This document shows, in pieces, positions 18,371 to 26,361 of a stretch of DNA of 35,921 nt (the stretch's first letter is position 1; each line of letters begins with the position of its first letter). The position numbers were made by a program, and so were the translations under genes. Origin of the DNA: Sedimentisphaerales bacterium (GTDB lineage: Bacteria > Planctomycetota > Phycisphaerae > Sedimentisphaerales > SM23-30). Location of the stretch: assembly GCA_016934515.1 (NCBI GenBank), contig JAFGSR010000250.1:1-35921 (forward strand), written 5' to 3'. The notes under the pieces are model-generated. The model was not told where the DNA came from, ran no database searches, and worked only from the letters and a program-made list of their open reading frames with translations.

Positions 18371-19120
18371 ATGACAGCGATAAAAGATCAGGCAATCTGT
18401 CTTAGTACGCGAAAATATTCCGAGTCCAGCCAGGTAGTTACCCTGTTTGGCCGCGAACATGGGAAGATTAAAGCGCTGGCCAAGGGTAGCCGCCGACCAA
18501 AGTCCCGCTTTGGCGGCGGGATCGAGCCCTTGACCTGCGGCAATGTAATTTTCAGCCCGGCTTCGGCTGAGGCGTCGCTGTCGTCTCTGATCGAATTCGA
18601 CCTGACTGAATCATTCGCCGGCCTGAGAAATAATCTACTCACCCTGCACTGCGCTCAATACGCCGGTTTCCTGCTGGGTGAATTCACTGAAGAACTGGAT
18701 CCGCACGAGGAGCTTTTTGATAGTTTTTGCGATTGTCTGGAAAACTGGCAGGGGACTGATCGGCCGGGTGAACTGTTGCTCTGGTTTATTCTGACGCTGC
18801 TCGAGAAGATCGGGCTGGGTATCCAGTGGCAAAGGTGCTCCGCTTGCAGTCGCGAACTGCCCACCCGCAGGCGTTTGTATTTCAGCAGTTCCGTTGGAGG
18901 CCTGATTTGTCCGGATTGCGAGCCGGCAGTGATAGAAAAAAAATATATTGATCCGGTGATTCTGGAAATCTTCCGCGATCCCTCCAGGGTATCATCGGCC
19001 AAGAGCAACCAGGTAGTTGACGCCCTCGATCTGCTCAATTATCATCTGCGTGAGCAACTGGGCAAGGAACCCAAAATCATGATTTTTACAAATCAATTGC
19101 TCAGGCAGCAGCTAAGGTAA
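18371..19120 (+). CDS. recO: DNA repair protein RecO
   Basis: RecO anneals DNA strands and helps RecR load RecA in gap repair. The 249-aa product has the N-terminal OB fold (AICLSTRKYSESSQVVTLFGREHGKI then ALAKGSRRPKSRF), the helical middle and a four-Cys zinc site, CSAC followed after ~20 residues by CPDC. Length is typical. Its stop codon lies inside the first unit of a 10-bp tandem repeat that fills the gap to the next gene. Confidence 0.94.
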   Translation: MTAIKDQAICLSTRKYSESSQVVTLFGREHGKIKALAKGSRRPKSRFGGGIEPLTCGNVIFSPASAEASLSSLIEFDLTESFAGLRNNLLTLHCAQYAGFLLGEFTEELDPHEELFDSFCDCLENWQGTDRPGELLLWFILTLLEKIGLGIQWQRCSACSRELPTRRRLYFSSSVGGLICPDCEPAVIEKKYIDPVILEIFRDPSRVSSAKSNQVVDALDLLNYHLREQLGKEPKIMIFTNQLLRQQLR

Positions 19121-19180
19121 GACAAGGTAGGCTAAGGTAAACTGCAGTAAGATAAGCTAAACTATAATAGGGTAAGGCAA
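19111..19180. repeat. 10-bp tandem repeat after recO
   Basis: Seven units with exact 10-bp spacing start at 19111 (GCTAAGGTAA, GACAAGGTAG, GCTAAGGTAA, ACTGCAGTAA, GATAAGCTAA, ACTATAATAG, GGTAAGGCAA). The first contains the recO stop; the last carries the AAGG used by the next gene. Confidence 0.85.
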
Positions 19181-19185
19181 ATCAA

Positions 19186-19557
19186 GTGACAGATTACCAG
19201 GATAATAGTGACAGTTGGATGCCGGATAGCGATTTTGATGATGATTGTCCCGCTCCGGACGATGAGGATTTGCAGGCCCAGGATGAAGATCTGCAAGAGT
19301 TTCAGGGGGAAACTCTGGAAGAAGCTCCGGACGATTCGTTGAAATTTTGCGATTTTCAGCAGTGCTGTCCCAACTGCCGCCAGCCGATTACCCCGGAAAT
19401 GGATAGCTGCCCGTTTTGCGGCGACATTATTTTTCGGCATCTTACCGATGGGATTTTTGCCCCGAAAAAAGGGATTTTTACAAAAATTTTCGCTGTTATC
19501 ATTGTTTTGCTGGTGATAATGGCTTTGCTTGGTCTGTTGTTTAGCATGCTTCCTTGA
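19186..19557 (+). CDS. Small acidic zinc-ribbon protein with C-terminal membrane helix
   Basis: The 123-aa product has a very acidic N-terminal half (Asp/Glu-rich to about residue 60), a zinc ribbon CCPNCRQPITPEMDSCPFCGD, and a single C-terminal hydrophobic helix (FAVIIVLLVIMALLGLLFSM), so it is probably tail-anchored with the ribbon in the cytoplasm. The start is GTG at 19186 with GGTAAGG upstream. No known family beyond the zinc-ribbon fold; it may ride on the recO transcript through the repeat-filled gap. Confidence 0.75.
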   Translation: MTDYQDNSDSWMPDSDFDDDCPAPDDEDLQAQDEDLQEFQGETLEEAPDDSLKFCDFQQCCPNCRQPITPEMDSCPFCGDIIFRHLTDGIFAPKKGIFTKIFAVIIVLLVIMALLGLLFSMLP

Positions 19558-19748
19558 ATACGCCCAGAAATTCTGGTAATAGATCGTTTGATTTTTGACA
19601 CCACCGGATTCTTCCGCCTCAGGCAAGTCACAATTCAAAAAGCCTATTCATGGGTTGCCAATCTTAATTTCTGGGCCAATCAACAAAAAACTGCATTTTC
19701 AGGCAAAAAACGCATTGAAATTAACCTGTCCTGTGTCTCCTGACGATA

Positions 19749-19754
19749 TATAAT
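19749..19754 (+). promoter_or_regulatory. -10 box of the candidate small RNA
   Basis: TATAAT at 19749-19754 predicts initiation at 19761, exactly the first base of the RNA stem. The -35 region (CTGTCC at 19726-19731, 17-bp spacer) is weak. Confidence 0.5.
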
Positions 19755-19760
19755 ATCATA

Positions 19761-19841
19761 GGCTGTGGGTCTCCCAGCATTGCTGGGACAGCCTGGCTTG
19801 GAGGGTCCGGGTAACGGCGAGCTCGGATCCTCTACTTTTTT
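19761..19841 (+). ncRNA. Candidate ~80-nt small RNA with own promoter and terminator
   Basis: From the predicted start, GGCTGT (19761-19766) pairs with ACAGCC (19788-19793) around an inner hairpin CCCAGC-ATT-GCTGGG (19773-19787), leaving a GGGTCT bulge. A second hairpin pairs 19799-19809 with 19824-19834 over 11 bp (two G-U pairs) around a 14-nt loop GGTAACGGCGAGCT. It is followed by CTTTTTT (T6 at 19836-19841), a good intrinsic terminator. No open frame of note lies in it and it matches no riboswitch or known RNA that I recognise. It could also be a terminated leader. Confidence 0.55.
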
Positions 19842-20009
19842 GCGCATTTATGAATCATTTCATATCTTCGGCGTTGCCTGAAGTAAACGTTTGGGGTGGA
19901 TATTACTCCTGGATCGGGCTGTGATATTGTAGGTAAAAATAACTTAAAGCCTTGTCAATAAGCATGATAAGTCAATTATTAAATAATTGCTCCAGGCGGA
20001 TTGCCGCAA

Positions 20010-20025
20010 TGGTACAGACTTTGCT
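20010..20025 (+). promoter_or_regulatory. Sigma-54 (-24/-12) promoter of the activator gene
   Basis: TGGTACA-GACT-TTGCT matches the consensus TGGCACG-N4-TTGCW in 10 of 12 fixed positions, with GG at 20011-20012 and GC at 20023-20024, the correct 11-bp step. Predicted start is near 20036, about 103 nt before the TTG start at 20139. Confidence 0.65.
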
Positions 20026-20049
20026 CAATACACTTATGTAGAAGAGAGG

Positions 20050-20072
20050 CGGGGCGAGTCTAGGACGCCCCG
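20050..20072 (+). promoter_or_regulatory. GC-rich hairpin in the activator leader
   Basis: CGGGGCG (20050-20056) pairs with CGCCCCG (20066-20072) around a 9-nt loop, between the predicted -12 start and the coding region. No T tract follows, so it is not a simple terminator. Confidence 0.4.
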
Positions 20073-20138
20073 GTAACTGAGAGAGATTTCTGTCTTTCCG
20101 TCGCCACCATCGGGAAACCAATATGAGGCGAGGCAGTT

Positions 20139-21668
20139 TTGTCTATCCATGCGAGAGTATCCGGCAGGGTAGCTGTATATACCAGTAATTCCAGCCAATT
20201 GCAGCACGTCAGGGCAATCCTCCAAAACTGCTGCGAAGATACAATCTTATACGAGTCGCTATCGGCTTTGGAAAAACTGCTCAATGCACCAGCCCCTGCG
20301 GTTTTGGTGTTGGTGGTCTCTGAAGAATCCCCCGCCATTGCCAATTCCGAACCGACAGAGCCAACTTTTTCAGCAGAACCAACTCTTTCTGCAGAGCCAA
20401 CCGGACCTGCCCGGCAGGCAGAGTTTGTTGGGCTGGTTGATTTTCTGAGGCGGTTTCGTCAAGGTTATCCTGACAGCCGGATCGTTGTCGCCACTCCTGA
20501 AAAACTATCCCTGGATAATCTTTGCCGAATAATTTCAGTGGGGATTGAAAGTGTAGTTAATTATCAGCAGTCGGATTTTCCCGAGATGCTGCAGGAGCAC
20601 GTCTGCCGGGCATGGGACAATTACGTTTGCAAGCTCAAGCAGGAAAAGTCGATTCGGCGATATTTCGATAGTGATGGCATGGATGGCTTTGTCAGTGCCA
20701 GTGTAGTTTTGCAGAAGGTAGTCAATCGGGCGATCCGGGCGGCCAGGATTTCTGACGCCAGTGTGATTGTCCAGGGTGAATCGGGCACGGGAAAGCAGCG
20801 TATTGCCGAACTTATTCACAAACAGGACCCGAAACGGAACAAGTATAACTTTGTTTGTGTAAACTGTGCAGCCATTACCGGTACCTTGGCAGAGAGTGAA
20901 TTGTTCGGCCATCGCAAGGGCGCCTTTACCGGTGCGACGGAAAATCGGCTGGGTTATTTTCGTTCTGCCGACAAGGGTACGATTTTGATGGACGAAATTG
21001 GTGAGCTGCCTTTGAGTTTGCAGCCCAAGATTTTGCGGGTGCTCCAGGAAGGGCTGGTCATGCCGGTCGGTTCGGATAAGGAGTATCACGTCGATACCCG
21101 GATTATCGTGGCGACCAACCGGGATCTGGAGCAGATGATTAAGGCGGGGCAGTTTCGGCTGGATTTGTACCAGAGGCTCAATGTTATACAGATAACGGTC
21201 CCACCCCTACGTGAGCGGACGGATGATGTTCCGGTGCTGTTTGAGGTGTTTTTGAGGAAATACGCGCATTACTACCCCGAAGTTATCGAGCGGGTGAATC
21301 CGGCGGTTTACGAGGTGCTGGCAGGGGCGATAGGCCAGGGTAATGTTCGTGAATTGGAGAATATTGTTCGACGGATTCTGACTTTTAAGGAGTCAGGTAA
21401 TACTATCGATCTGGTTGATTTACCGGACGAGATAATAGCTCAGACCATCCCTCAGGGGGGTATTGAGTTGGATTCGCAGGTGTCGCAAAATACTATAAAT
21501 CAGTTGCTGAACGGTTCGGCCCGGTTGGGTCAGGTGGTGGATGGCTATGAACGGACGATTCTGTCCCTGCTGTTGAATAGCAATCGCAATCAGTCGGCTT
21601 TGGCGGATCGGTTGGGAATTACCCGGCGAACATTGTACAACAAACTGCAAAAGTACAACTTACGCTGA
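20139..21668 (+). CDS. Sigma-54-dependent transcriptional activator with degenerate receiver
   Basis: An NtrC-type enhancer-binding activator of 509 aa. The N-terminal ~155 residues look like a receiver fold (VAVYTSNSSQLQHVRAILQN) but lack an obvious phospho-acceptor Asp (the strand reads PAVLVLVV). They carry an insert with three EPT repeats (~71-88). The AAA+ domain has Walker A GESGTGKQ (213-220), GAFTGA (261-266) and Walker B TILMDEIGEL. A Fis-type helix-turn-helix ends the protein (NQSALADRLGITRRTLYNKL). TTG at 20139 is supported by GAGG 5 bases upstream. A -24/-12 element in front suggests self-control. Target genes are unknown; PEP-CTERM genes are one possibility. Confidence 0.88.
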   Translation: MSIHARVSGRVAVYTSNSSQLQHVRAILQNCCEDTILYESLSALEKLLNAPAPAVLVLVVSEESPAIANSEPTEPTFSAEPTLSAEPTGPARQAEFVGLVDFLRRFRQGYPDSRIVVATPEKLSLDNLCRIISVGIESVVNYQQSDFPEMLQEHVCRAWDNYVCKLKQEKSIRRYFDSDGMDGFVSASVVLQKVVNRAIRAARISDASVIVQGESGTGKQRIAELIHKQDPKRNKYNFVCVNCAAITGTLAESELFGHRKGAFTGATENRLGYFRSADKGTILMDEIGELPLSLQPKILRVLQEGLVMPVGSDKEYHVDTRIIVATNRDLEQMIKAGQFRLDLYQRLNVIQITVPPLRERTDDVPVLFEVFLRKYAHYYPEVIERVNPAVYEVLAGAIGQGNVRELENIVRRILTFKESGNTIDLVDLPDEIIAQTIPQGGIELDSQVSQNTINQLLNGSARLGQVVDGYERTILSLLLNSNRNQSALADRLGITRRTLYNKLQKYNLR

Positions 21669-22123
21669 CTGAAGATTTCGGGGTGGGAAATTGTTTTCCA
21701 AACTGTGCAGAAAATTTCACATTGAGGTGATTGGTGTTTTGTGGGGCAGTTGAGGGGCAGTAATCCTTATTCATTAGTTTCAGGGGAGATTCTACAGGTT
21801 TACTGACGGCAAGGATCGTTAGGTATGGGAAATGGCTCGGCGAAGCTGGGAAGAAAATTTCTCGATTAATAAGGTGGTTTTTTTGTTTAAGGAAGCGATA
21901 AAAAGGAAACGCGAAAAAACTGTTGCGGTAAGGCGGCACATTCAAAGGAGTTACGTTTTGTCTGGAAAATATCAGTCGCCAAAGAAGTTGCTGGCATGGA
22001 CATTGCTCTATTGAATAGCAGAGGAAATGTAAGCTGTTTTGGGGCCGGTCGAAAGATTGCATTGAGTTTGAAATGTAATTCTGTCGGGTCTTGGAATAGT
22101 TTCTGAAGGAGTTGGAAAATAAG
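21669..22123. other. Intergenic stretch, no clear gene
   Basis: No convincing coding frame, tRNA or terminator is seen. A perfect AAAGGAG (21944-21950) precedes a TTG frame of only 18 codons (21958-22014), which I do not count as a gene. Confidence 0.5.
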
Positions 22124-22369
22124 ATGTTGAATGCGGATGTAGTGTCCGGTTCGCTGGTAAGTTTTGATTTACGCAGCGTGGTGTGCCCGGACTCGGAAGA
22201 CATTTTGTGCAAAGCGTCTGGTAATCTTGAGTTGTCCGGGACAATTATGCTGTTCAGTGACGATGGCAACAACAAGGATTATTATGCTGTTGTAGAAGTT
22301 GACGGTATAGCGACGCCTCTGATTGTTCCGGTGAGTAATATTCGCCGGCAAGTTAAGACGGCAAGCTAG
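22124..22369 (+). CDS. Small hypothetical protein, 81 aa
   Basis: The product MLNADVVSGSLVSFDLR... has an alternating pattern (GNLELSGTIMLFSDDG, YYAVVEVDGIATPLIVPVSNI) that suggests a small all-beta fold. AAGGAG ends 12 bases before the ATG; a TTG at 22112 is in frame but overlaps that site. It stands alone, followed by a strong terminator about 190 bp later. No family recognised. Confidence 0.6.
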   Translation: MLNADVVSGSLVSFDLRSVVCPDSEDILCKASGNLELSGTIMLFSDDGNNKDYYAVVEVDGIATPLIVPVSNIRRQVKTAS

Positions 22370-22560
22370 ACCAGTTGGAAAGGGTTTTGTTCTCTGACGT
22401 GGCTTCTTGAAAGCCGGCAGAAATATAGAATAGAAGAGAAGGAGTTCCGAAGGTTACAAGTGAGAACGATATAATTAGCGATACAACAATTTAGCTCTCT
22501 CTCTCTCTCCCAGGCCTTGGTTGAATTGCTTGCAATATTACCAGGCTTGGAAATAGATCA
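22370..22560. other. Intergenic stretch with (CT)7 run
   Basis: It contains seven CT dinucleotides at 22495-22508 and a small GGCTT/AAGCC hairpin near 22402. Nothing else is recognised before the terminator. Confidence 0.5.
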
Positions 22561-22601
22561 GCCCCGCGGTTCGCACGAATCAGCGGGGCCGATTCTTTTT
22601 T
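22561..22601 (+). terminator. Rho-independent terminator
   Basis: GCCCCGC (22561-22567) pairs with GCGGGGC (22583-22589), with an inner GGTTCG/CGAATC helix in the loop. It is followed by CGATTCTTTTTT. It ends transcription ahead of the trpB promoter. Confidence 0.85.
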
Positions 22602-22643
22602 AGGCCCAGGCGATACAGGGAAAAAGGACCATATAAAGCGGGG

Positions 22644-22672
22644 TGGACAGGGGCGGGCGGATTTGCTATAAT
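22644..22672 (+). promoter_or_regulatory. Promoter of trpB2
   Basis: TGGACA (22644-22649) and a perfect TATAAT (22667-22672) are 17 bp apart. Predicted start is near 22679, giving a 43-nt leader with AGGAG before the ATG at 22722. Confidence 0.75.
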
Positions 22673-22721
22673 GGCGATTTGTGTGTTGCGTCTATAATTC
22701 TTCTTTTAACAGGAGCATACT

Positions 22722-24110
22722 ATGACAGTGAAAGTTTTTTTAGATGAGAAGGACATTCCGCGTCAATGGTACAATTTGGCAGCAGATCTGCCGACGCCGA
22801 TGTTGCCGCCGTTGGGGCCGGATGGGAATCCGGTTAATCCGGAAATGCTGGCGCCGGTGTTTCCGATGAACCTGATCGAGCAGGAAGTGAGCACTGAGCG
22901 CTGGATCGATATTCCGGAAGAAGTGTTGGATCTATTGTATCGTTGGCGTCCGAGTCCGCTGCGTCGGGCGAAGTACCTGGAAGAAGCTTTGGGTACGCCG
23001 GCGAAGATTTACTATAAGGATGAAGGTGTCAGTCCTCCGGGCAGCCACAAACCGAATACCGCGGTGGCCCAGGCCTGGTACAACAAACAGTTCGGTATCA
23101 AAAAGCTGACTACCGAAACGGGTGCGGGGCAATGGGGCTCAGCGTTGAGTTTTGCCTGTGCCCTGCTCGGGCTGGAGTGTAAGGTGTATATGGTGCGGAT
23201 CAGTTTCGACCAGAAGCCTTTTCGTCGATTAATGATGGAGACGTGGGGCGGTCAATGTTTGCCCAGTCCGAGTGAGACGACCAATGCCGGTCGCGAAATA
23301 CTCAAGCTGCATCCCGAGACGCCGGGTTCGCTGGGGATTGCGATTAGTGAAGCGATCGAAGCGGCGGTTACGGATCCCAAAGGGGAAACGCGCTATTCAT
23401 TGGGTAGTGTGCTCAATCATGTGATGCTGCACCAGACGATAATCGGGCTGGAAGCGAAGAAGCAGTTGAAAATGATTGGCGAGAAGCTGCCGGACGTGGT
23501 GATTGGTTGTGCCGGGGGCGGTAGTAACTTTGCGGGGTTGTCGTTCCCGTTTGTGGCCGATAAGATTAACGGGGCGAATATCAGGATTGTGCCGGTAGAG
23601 CCGACTTCGTGTCCGACGCTGACGCGGGCACCGTTTGCTTACGATCACGGCGATGTGGCGAAGATGACACCACTACTGCCGATGTACTCGCTGGGACACA
23701 CGTTTGTGCCGCCTCCGATTCACGCTGGTGGACTGCGTTATCATGGGATGGCGCCGCTGGTGTCACAGGCGACAGTGGAAGGTTTGCTGGAGCCGGAGTC
23801 GATACCGCAACTGGAATGTTATGAGTCGGCAGTGCTCTGGTCACGGACGGAGGGGACGATCAGTGCACCGGAGACCAGTCACGCGATAGCGGCAGCGATT
23901 CGTGAAGCCAAAAAGGCCAAGGAAGAAGGCAAAGAAAAGGTGATATTGTTCAACTGGAGCGGGCACGGATTGATGGACCTGACGGGCTATCAGGCGTATT
24001 TGTCGGGCCGGTTGGAAGATTTCGCGCTGCCGGAGCATGAGATGCAGGAATCACTCAAATCAATGGCCGATCTGCCCAAACCGCCGATGAATAAGTCGGG
24101 TAAGTGGTAA
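22722..24110 (+). CDS. trpB: Tryptophan synthase beta chain, TrpB2 type
   Basis: This PLP enzyme joins indole and serine to give tryptophan. The 462-aa length, N-terminal extension ([24 protein letters not shown]) and RWRPSPL motif mark the TrpB2 subgroup, which usually works without a TrpA partner close by. The PLP lysine is K110 in [10 protein letters not shown]. The [13 protein letters not shown] substrate loop and the [11 protein letters not shown] phosphate-binding loop are present. It is a single-gene unit with its own promoter and terminator and no other trp gene in the window, so indole salvage is as likely as de novo synthesis. Confidence 0.95.
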   Translation: MTVKVFLDEKDIPRQWYNLAADLPTPMLPPLGPDGNPVNPEMLAPVFPMNLIEQEVSTERWIDIPEEVLDLLYRWRPSPLRRAKYLEEALGTPAKIYYKDEGVSPPGSHKPNTAVAQAWYNKQFGIKKLTTETGAGQWGSALSFACALLGLECKVYMVRISFDQKPFRRLMMETWGGQCLPSPSETTNAGREILKLHPETPGSLGIAISEAIEAAVTDPKGETRYSLGSVLNHVMLHQTIIGLEAKKQLKMIGEKLPDVVIGCAGGGSNFAGLSFPFVADKINGANIRIVPVEPTSCPTLTRAPFAYDHGDVAKMTPLLPMYSLGHTFVPPPIHAGGLRYHGMAPLVSQATVEGLLEPESIPQLECYESAVLWSRTEGTISAPETSHAIAAAIREAKKAKEEGKEKVILFNWSGHGLMDLTGYQAYLSGRLEDFALPEHEMQESLKSMADLPKPPMNKSGKW

Positions 24111-24136
24111 ACAGCTATTTGTTTGGCAAAAACATA

Positions 24137-24170
24137 AACGGCAGGAAGGATTTTTCTTCCTGCCGTTATT
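24137..24170 (+). terminator. Terminator after trpB2
   Basis: A 12-bp perfect stem (24137-24148 with 24156-24167, AACGGCAGGAAG/CTTCCTGCCGTT) closes a 7-nt loop GATTTTT. The tail ATTTATG has a weak T tract. Confidence 0.75.
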
Positions 24171-24175
24171 TATGG

Positions 24176-24181
24176 TATGAT
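24176..24181 (+). promoter_or_regulatory. -10 box placing the start at the next ATG
   Basis: TATGAT at 24176-24181 predicts initiation at about 24188, the A of the next gene's ATG. A -35 box is not evident. Confidence 0.35.
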
Positions 24182-24187
24182 AATGAC

Positions 24188-24484
24188 ATGAGTATTACGG
24201 AACACGACAAACGAAAGATTCGCTGTCGCATGCTGGGACATGAAGTGGAGTTTGGCTATTGCCGGACACCGGGGGGAGAAAGCCCCTGTCGGAAGATTTT
24301 CGATTGTTGGCATGAGAGATTTGAGGTGGTGGAGTTTATTCGGGCACATTACAGCCCGGAGCAGATTGAAAAGATGATGGCTCCGCCGCCACCGAAGATG
24401 GTCTCGATTATCGAGTTGATCCAGCGTGCACAAGAGCAGGCTGTCGAAGATGATGGTTCAGCCGACAAAGCAAATCAGTCCTGA
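24188..24484 (+). CDS. Small Cys-rich hypothetical protein, 98 aa
   Basis: The product has a compact Cys-rich N-terminal half: CRMLGHEVEFGYCR, then PCRKIFDCW, giving four Cys that could hold a metal. It then has a helical tail with Pro-rich APPPPKM. The pattern looks like a conserved short family in anaerobic bacteria, but I cannot name it. The frame opens at 24104, yet the region before 24188 is the trpB terminator, so the ATG at 24188 is chosen. There is no ribosome binding site and a -10 box sits right before it, so the mRNA may be leaderless. Confidence 0.75.
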   Translation: MSITEHDKRKIRCRMLGHEVEFGYCRTPGGESPCRKIFDCWHERFEVVEFIRAHYSPEQIEKMMAPPPPKMVSIIELIQRAQEQAVEDDGSADKANQS

Positions 24485-24646
24485 AGTTGTCGCTGAGGGA
24501 ACGGTCTTCCGGGCAGGTAATCGAGAAGCAGCCGGATGGCAAAACCGGGCAGAGTGGGGCTTAAGTAGTTATATTACAGATGTTTATGCCTGATGTTTCA
24601 AGAGGGGCTTTATTGAGTAGCTTTGCTCGATCTTATATTCTTTGAC

Positions 24647-24675
24647 TTGACAAGCCGGCTGATACAGGGTTCAAT
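24647..24675 (+). promoter_or_regulatory. Promoter of the TPR-type lipoprotein gene
   Basis: A perfect TTGACA (24647-24652) and TTCAAT (24670-24675) are 17 bp apart. Predicted start is near 24682, 46 nt before the ATG at 24728. Confidence 0.55.
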
Positions 24676-24727
24676 GCTGGTGCAAGGGTATTCTTTAGAC
24701 AAAAGTTTTCAAGCGAAAGGAACAACC

Positions 24728-25534
24728 ATGAAATATTCGATTAGCCAGTTGTCATTGGTGCGGGGATTTGTCAGCGTAGTGGTAATAATGGTAGTTTTGG
24801 CGGGGTGTCAGCAGGCCGGGCCGACTGATGGTACTCAGACGATGGCTGATCCGCTTAAACTGGCACCCGGGGCGGATTTACAACGAAATACCGAAGTGCA
24901 ACTGGTTGAGCAGATGGCACAGTATCGGGCCAAGTACCGCGAGCACCTGGTGGTCCTGAAGCAGTTTTACGATCAGCAGGGTAACCAGCTCAAAGCTGAC
25001 TGGGCAGCGCAGGAGCTGAAAGAGCTGGATTTGTTGCCGCAGCGGGAATATCTGGTAATAGCGGAAGTTTCCGGGCCGGAGTTGCGTGCCGGTGAATCGA
25101 TAGTGGCCGCGGATATGCTCTATCAGGATGCCATGAAACAGGTCAAAGAAGGCCGGGGAATCATGGCGGCGGTGCTGGTGGACAAAAAGAAGCTGACCAA
25201 AGCGGTGGACATGTTTAACAGCTTGATTACGAATTATCCCAGCAGCGACAAAATAGATGATGCGGCGTTCCAGATTGGCGAGCTCTATCGGCATTATCTG
25301 AACGATCCGACCCGGGCGTTGCTCTATTATCAGCGGGTTTGGCAGTGGGATCCCCAGACGACGCTGCCGGCAAGATACGCTGTAGCCAGGATTTATGACG
25401 ATATTATGCACGATCGGATTAAAGCGCTGCAGTATTACGAGATGGTTATCAACCTGGAAAGCGGCTACCCGGAAAATGTCGTTTACGCCCAGAACCGCAT
25501 TGCCAAAATCAGTAAAGAACTTTCCAGCAATTAA
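24728..25534 (+). CDS. TPR-like lipoprotein
   Basis: The 268-aa product has a lipoprotein signal peptide with lipobox LAGC (Cys at about residue 28), so it is probably lipid-anchored at an envelope membrane. After a helical region (residues ~50-120) comes a tetratricopeptide-like part: LTKAVDMFNSLITNYPSSDKIDDAAFQIGELY, then two similar helical pairs with ALLYYQRV and ALQYYEMV. The pattern resembles BamD/YbgF-type envelope scaffolds. GAAAGGA precedes the ATG. It appears monocistronic. Specific partner unknown. Confidence 0.85.
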   Translation: MKYSISQLSLVRGFVSVVVIMVVLAGCQQAGPTDGTQTMADPLKLAPGADLQRNTEVQLVEQMAQYRAKYREHLVVLKQFYDQQGNQLKADWAAQELKELDLLPQREYLVIAEVSGPELRAGESIVAADMLYQDAMKQVKEGRGIMAAVLVDKKKLTKAVDMFNSLITNYPSSDKIDDAAFQIGELYRHYLNDPTRALLYYQRVWQWDPQTTLPARYAVARIYDDIMHDRIKALQYYEMVINLESGYPENVVYAQNRIAKISKELSSN

Positions 25535-25745
25535 GAAAAAGTGCGACTCGTAGAGCCGCGTTAGCGAAATCGCAAAAAAACGGTTGGCAGGTTTTTCCCG
25601 CCGGAATTATTATTCTACCGGGATTATTATAGAATTATCCGGGGGGGGAAAAGATTGCAATAAACCTTCTGGAATCCGTTCTAAAGCTGATGGGGCGGGA
25701 CCTTGGAGCCACTATTTTTCCGGGGGTAAATTTGCAATTCAATGG

Positions 25746-25789
25746 TTGCAAATGTGCAATTACATGTTATAATAGTTGTATTATTGCAA
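25746..25789 (+). promoter_or_regulatory. Two TTGC-N6-GCAA activator sites upstream of ORP-like unit A
   Basis: TTGC-AAATGT-GCAA (25746-25759) is perfect and TTGT-ATTATT-GCAA (25776-25789) differs in one base. Their centres are exactly 30 bp apart, about three helical turns. The same palindrome type occurs at 29167-29180. The perfect site also overlaps a possible sigma-70 promoter (TTGCAA 25746-25751, 16 bp, TATAAT 25768-25773). The rest of the gap 25535-25992 holds no gene that I can see. Confidence 0.6.
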
Positions 25790-25878
25790 TGCCGAGATAA
25801 TGTTACAAGAAAGCGTATGTATCTGTATTATGTTGTTATTAAAATACTTACAAGCTTAGATGGCTTTGCTGCGGTAAA

Positions 25879-25894
25879 AGGTATGGAATTTGCT
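25879..25894 (+). promoter_or_regulatory. Candidate sigma-54 promoter of unit A
   Basis: AGGTATG-GAAT-TTGCT has GG (25880-25881) and GC (25892-25893) at the correct distance and a perfect -12 TTGCT. Three -24 bases differ from consensus. Its GC lies 140 bp from the centre of the upstream palindrome, matching unit B. Predicted start is near 25905. Confidence 0.5.
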
Positions 25895-25992
25895 AATTAG
25901 TTAACTTTGTTGCAGTGAATTGCTCTAAATCTAAGTTTATTGGCTTTTATCCTGAACGAGAACCGGGATAAGCCAGGTAAGGAGTTTTTACC

Positions 25993-26358
25993 ATGAAAGT
26001 TGCAGTTACCTCACAAGGCCAAACGTTGGATTCAATGGTGGATCCTCGCTTTGGGCGGGCCAAATATTTTATTTTGGTGGATACTGAAACCGGAGAGTTT
26101 GAGTCAGTGGACAACAACCAAAACTTCAATGCCGCCCAAGGTGCCGGAATTCAGTCAGGCCAGAACGTGGCTAATCTGGGTGTCGCTGGAGTTATTACCG
26201 GTAACGTAGGCCCCAAGGCATTCATGACACTCAATGCTGCTGCAATTAAGGTTTTTTTGTGCCCGGAGCAGATGACCGTTCAGGCAGCGATGGATCAGTT
26301 AAAAGCCGGCAAATTGCAGTCGGTTGAACAAGCTAACGTGCAGGGGCACTGGATTTAG
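25993..26358 (+). CDS. NifX/FeMo-co-type small protein (ORP-like) 1
   Basis: The 121-aa product belongs to the dinitrogenase iron-molybdenum cofactor family (NifX/NifY/ORP fold, COG1433 type). It opens with KVAVTSQGQTLDSMVDPRFGRAKYFILVD and has the NAAQGAGIQSGQNVANLGVAGVITGNVGPKA core. Family members bind metal-sulfur clusters; the orange protein of Desulfovibrio holds a Mo-Cu-S cluster. Of the three copies in the window this one is nearest to classic ORP length. AAGGAG precedes the ATG, and the DUF89 gene begins 3 bp after its stop. Which metal it binds here is unknown. Confidence 0.88.
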   Translation: MKVAVTSQGQTLDSMVDPRFGRAKYFILVDTETGEFESVDNNQNFNAAQGAGIQSGQNVANLGVAGVITGNVGPKAFMTLNAAAIKVFLCPEQMTVQAAMDQLKAGKLQSVEQANVQGHWI

Positions 26359-26361
26359 ACA

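Noticed and set aside
19761-19841. Reading the structured RNA as a known riboswitch or SRP RNA
   Set aside because: Conserved cores of c-di-GMP, cobalamin, TPP, glycine, fluoride and SRP RNAs were not found, so it is left as unknown.
21958-22014. 18-codon frame after a perfect AAAGGAG
   Set aside because: Too short to support, with no conserved pattern; it could be chance or a remnant.
21619-22275. 218-aa minus-strand frame over the gap after the sigma-54 activator
   Set aside because: It overlaps the activator end and the small 22124 gene, is Ser/Asn/Pro-rich without domain pattern, and has no good start site.
25744-25759. Alternative -24/-12 element (TGGTTGC-AAAT-GTGCA)
   Set aside because: Both GG and GC are spaced correctly, but other bases fit poorly and the segment is better explained as the activator palindrome.
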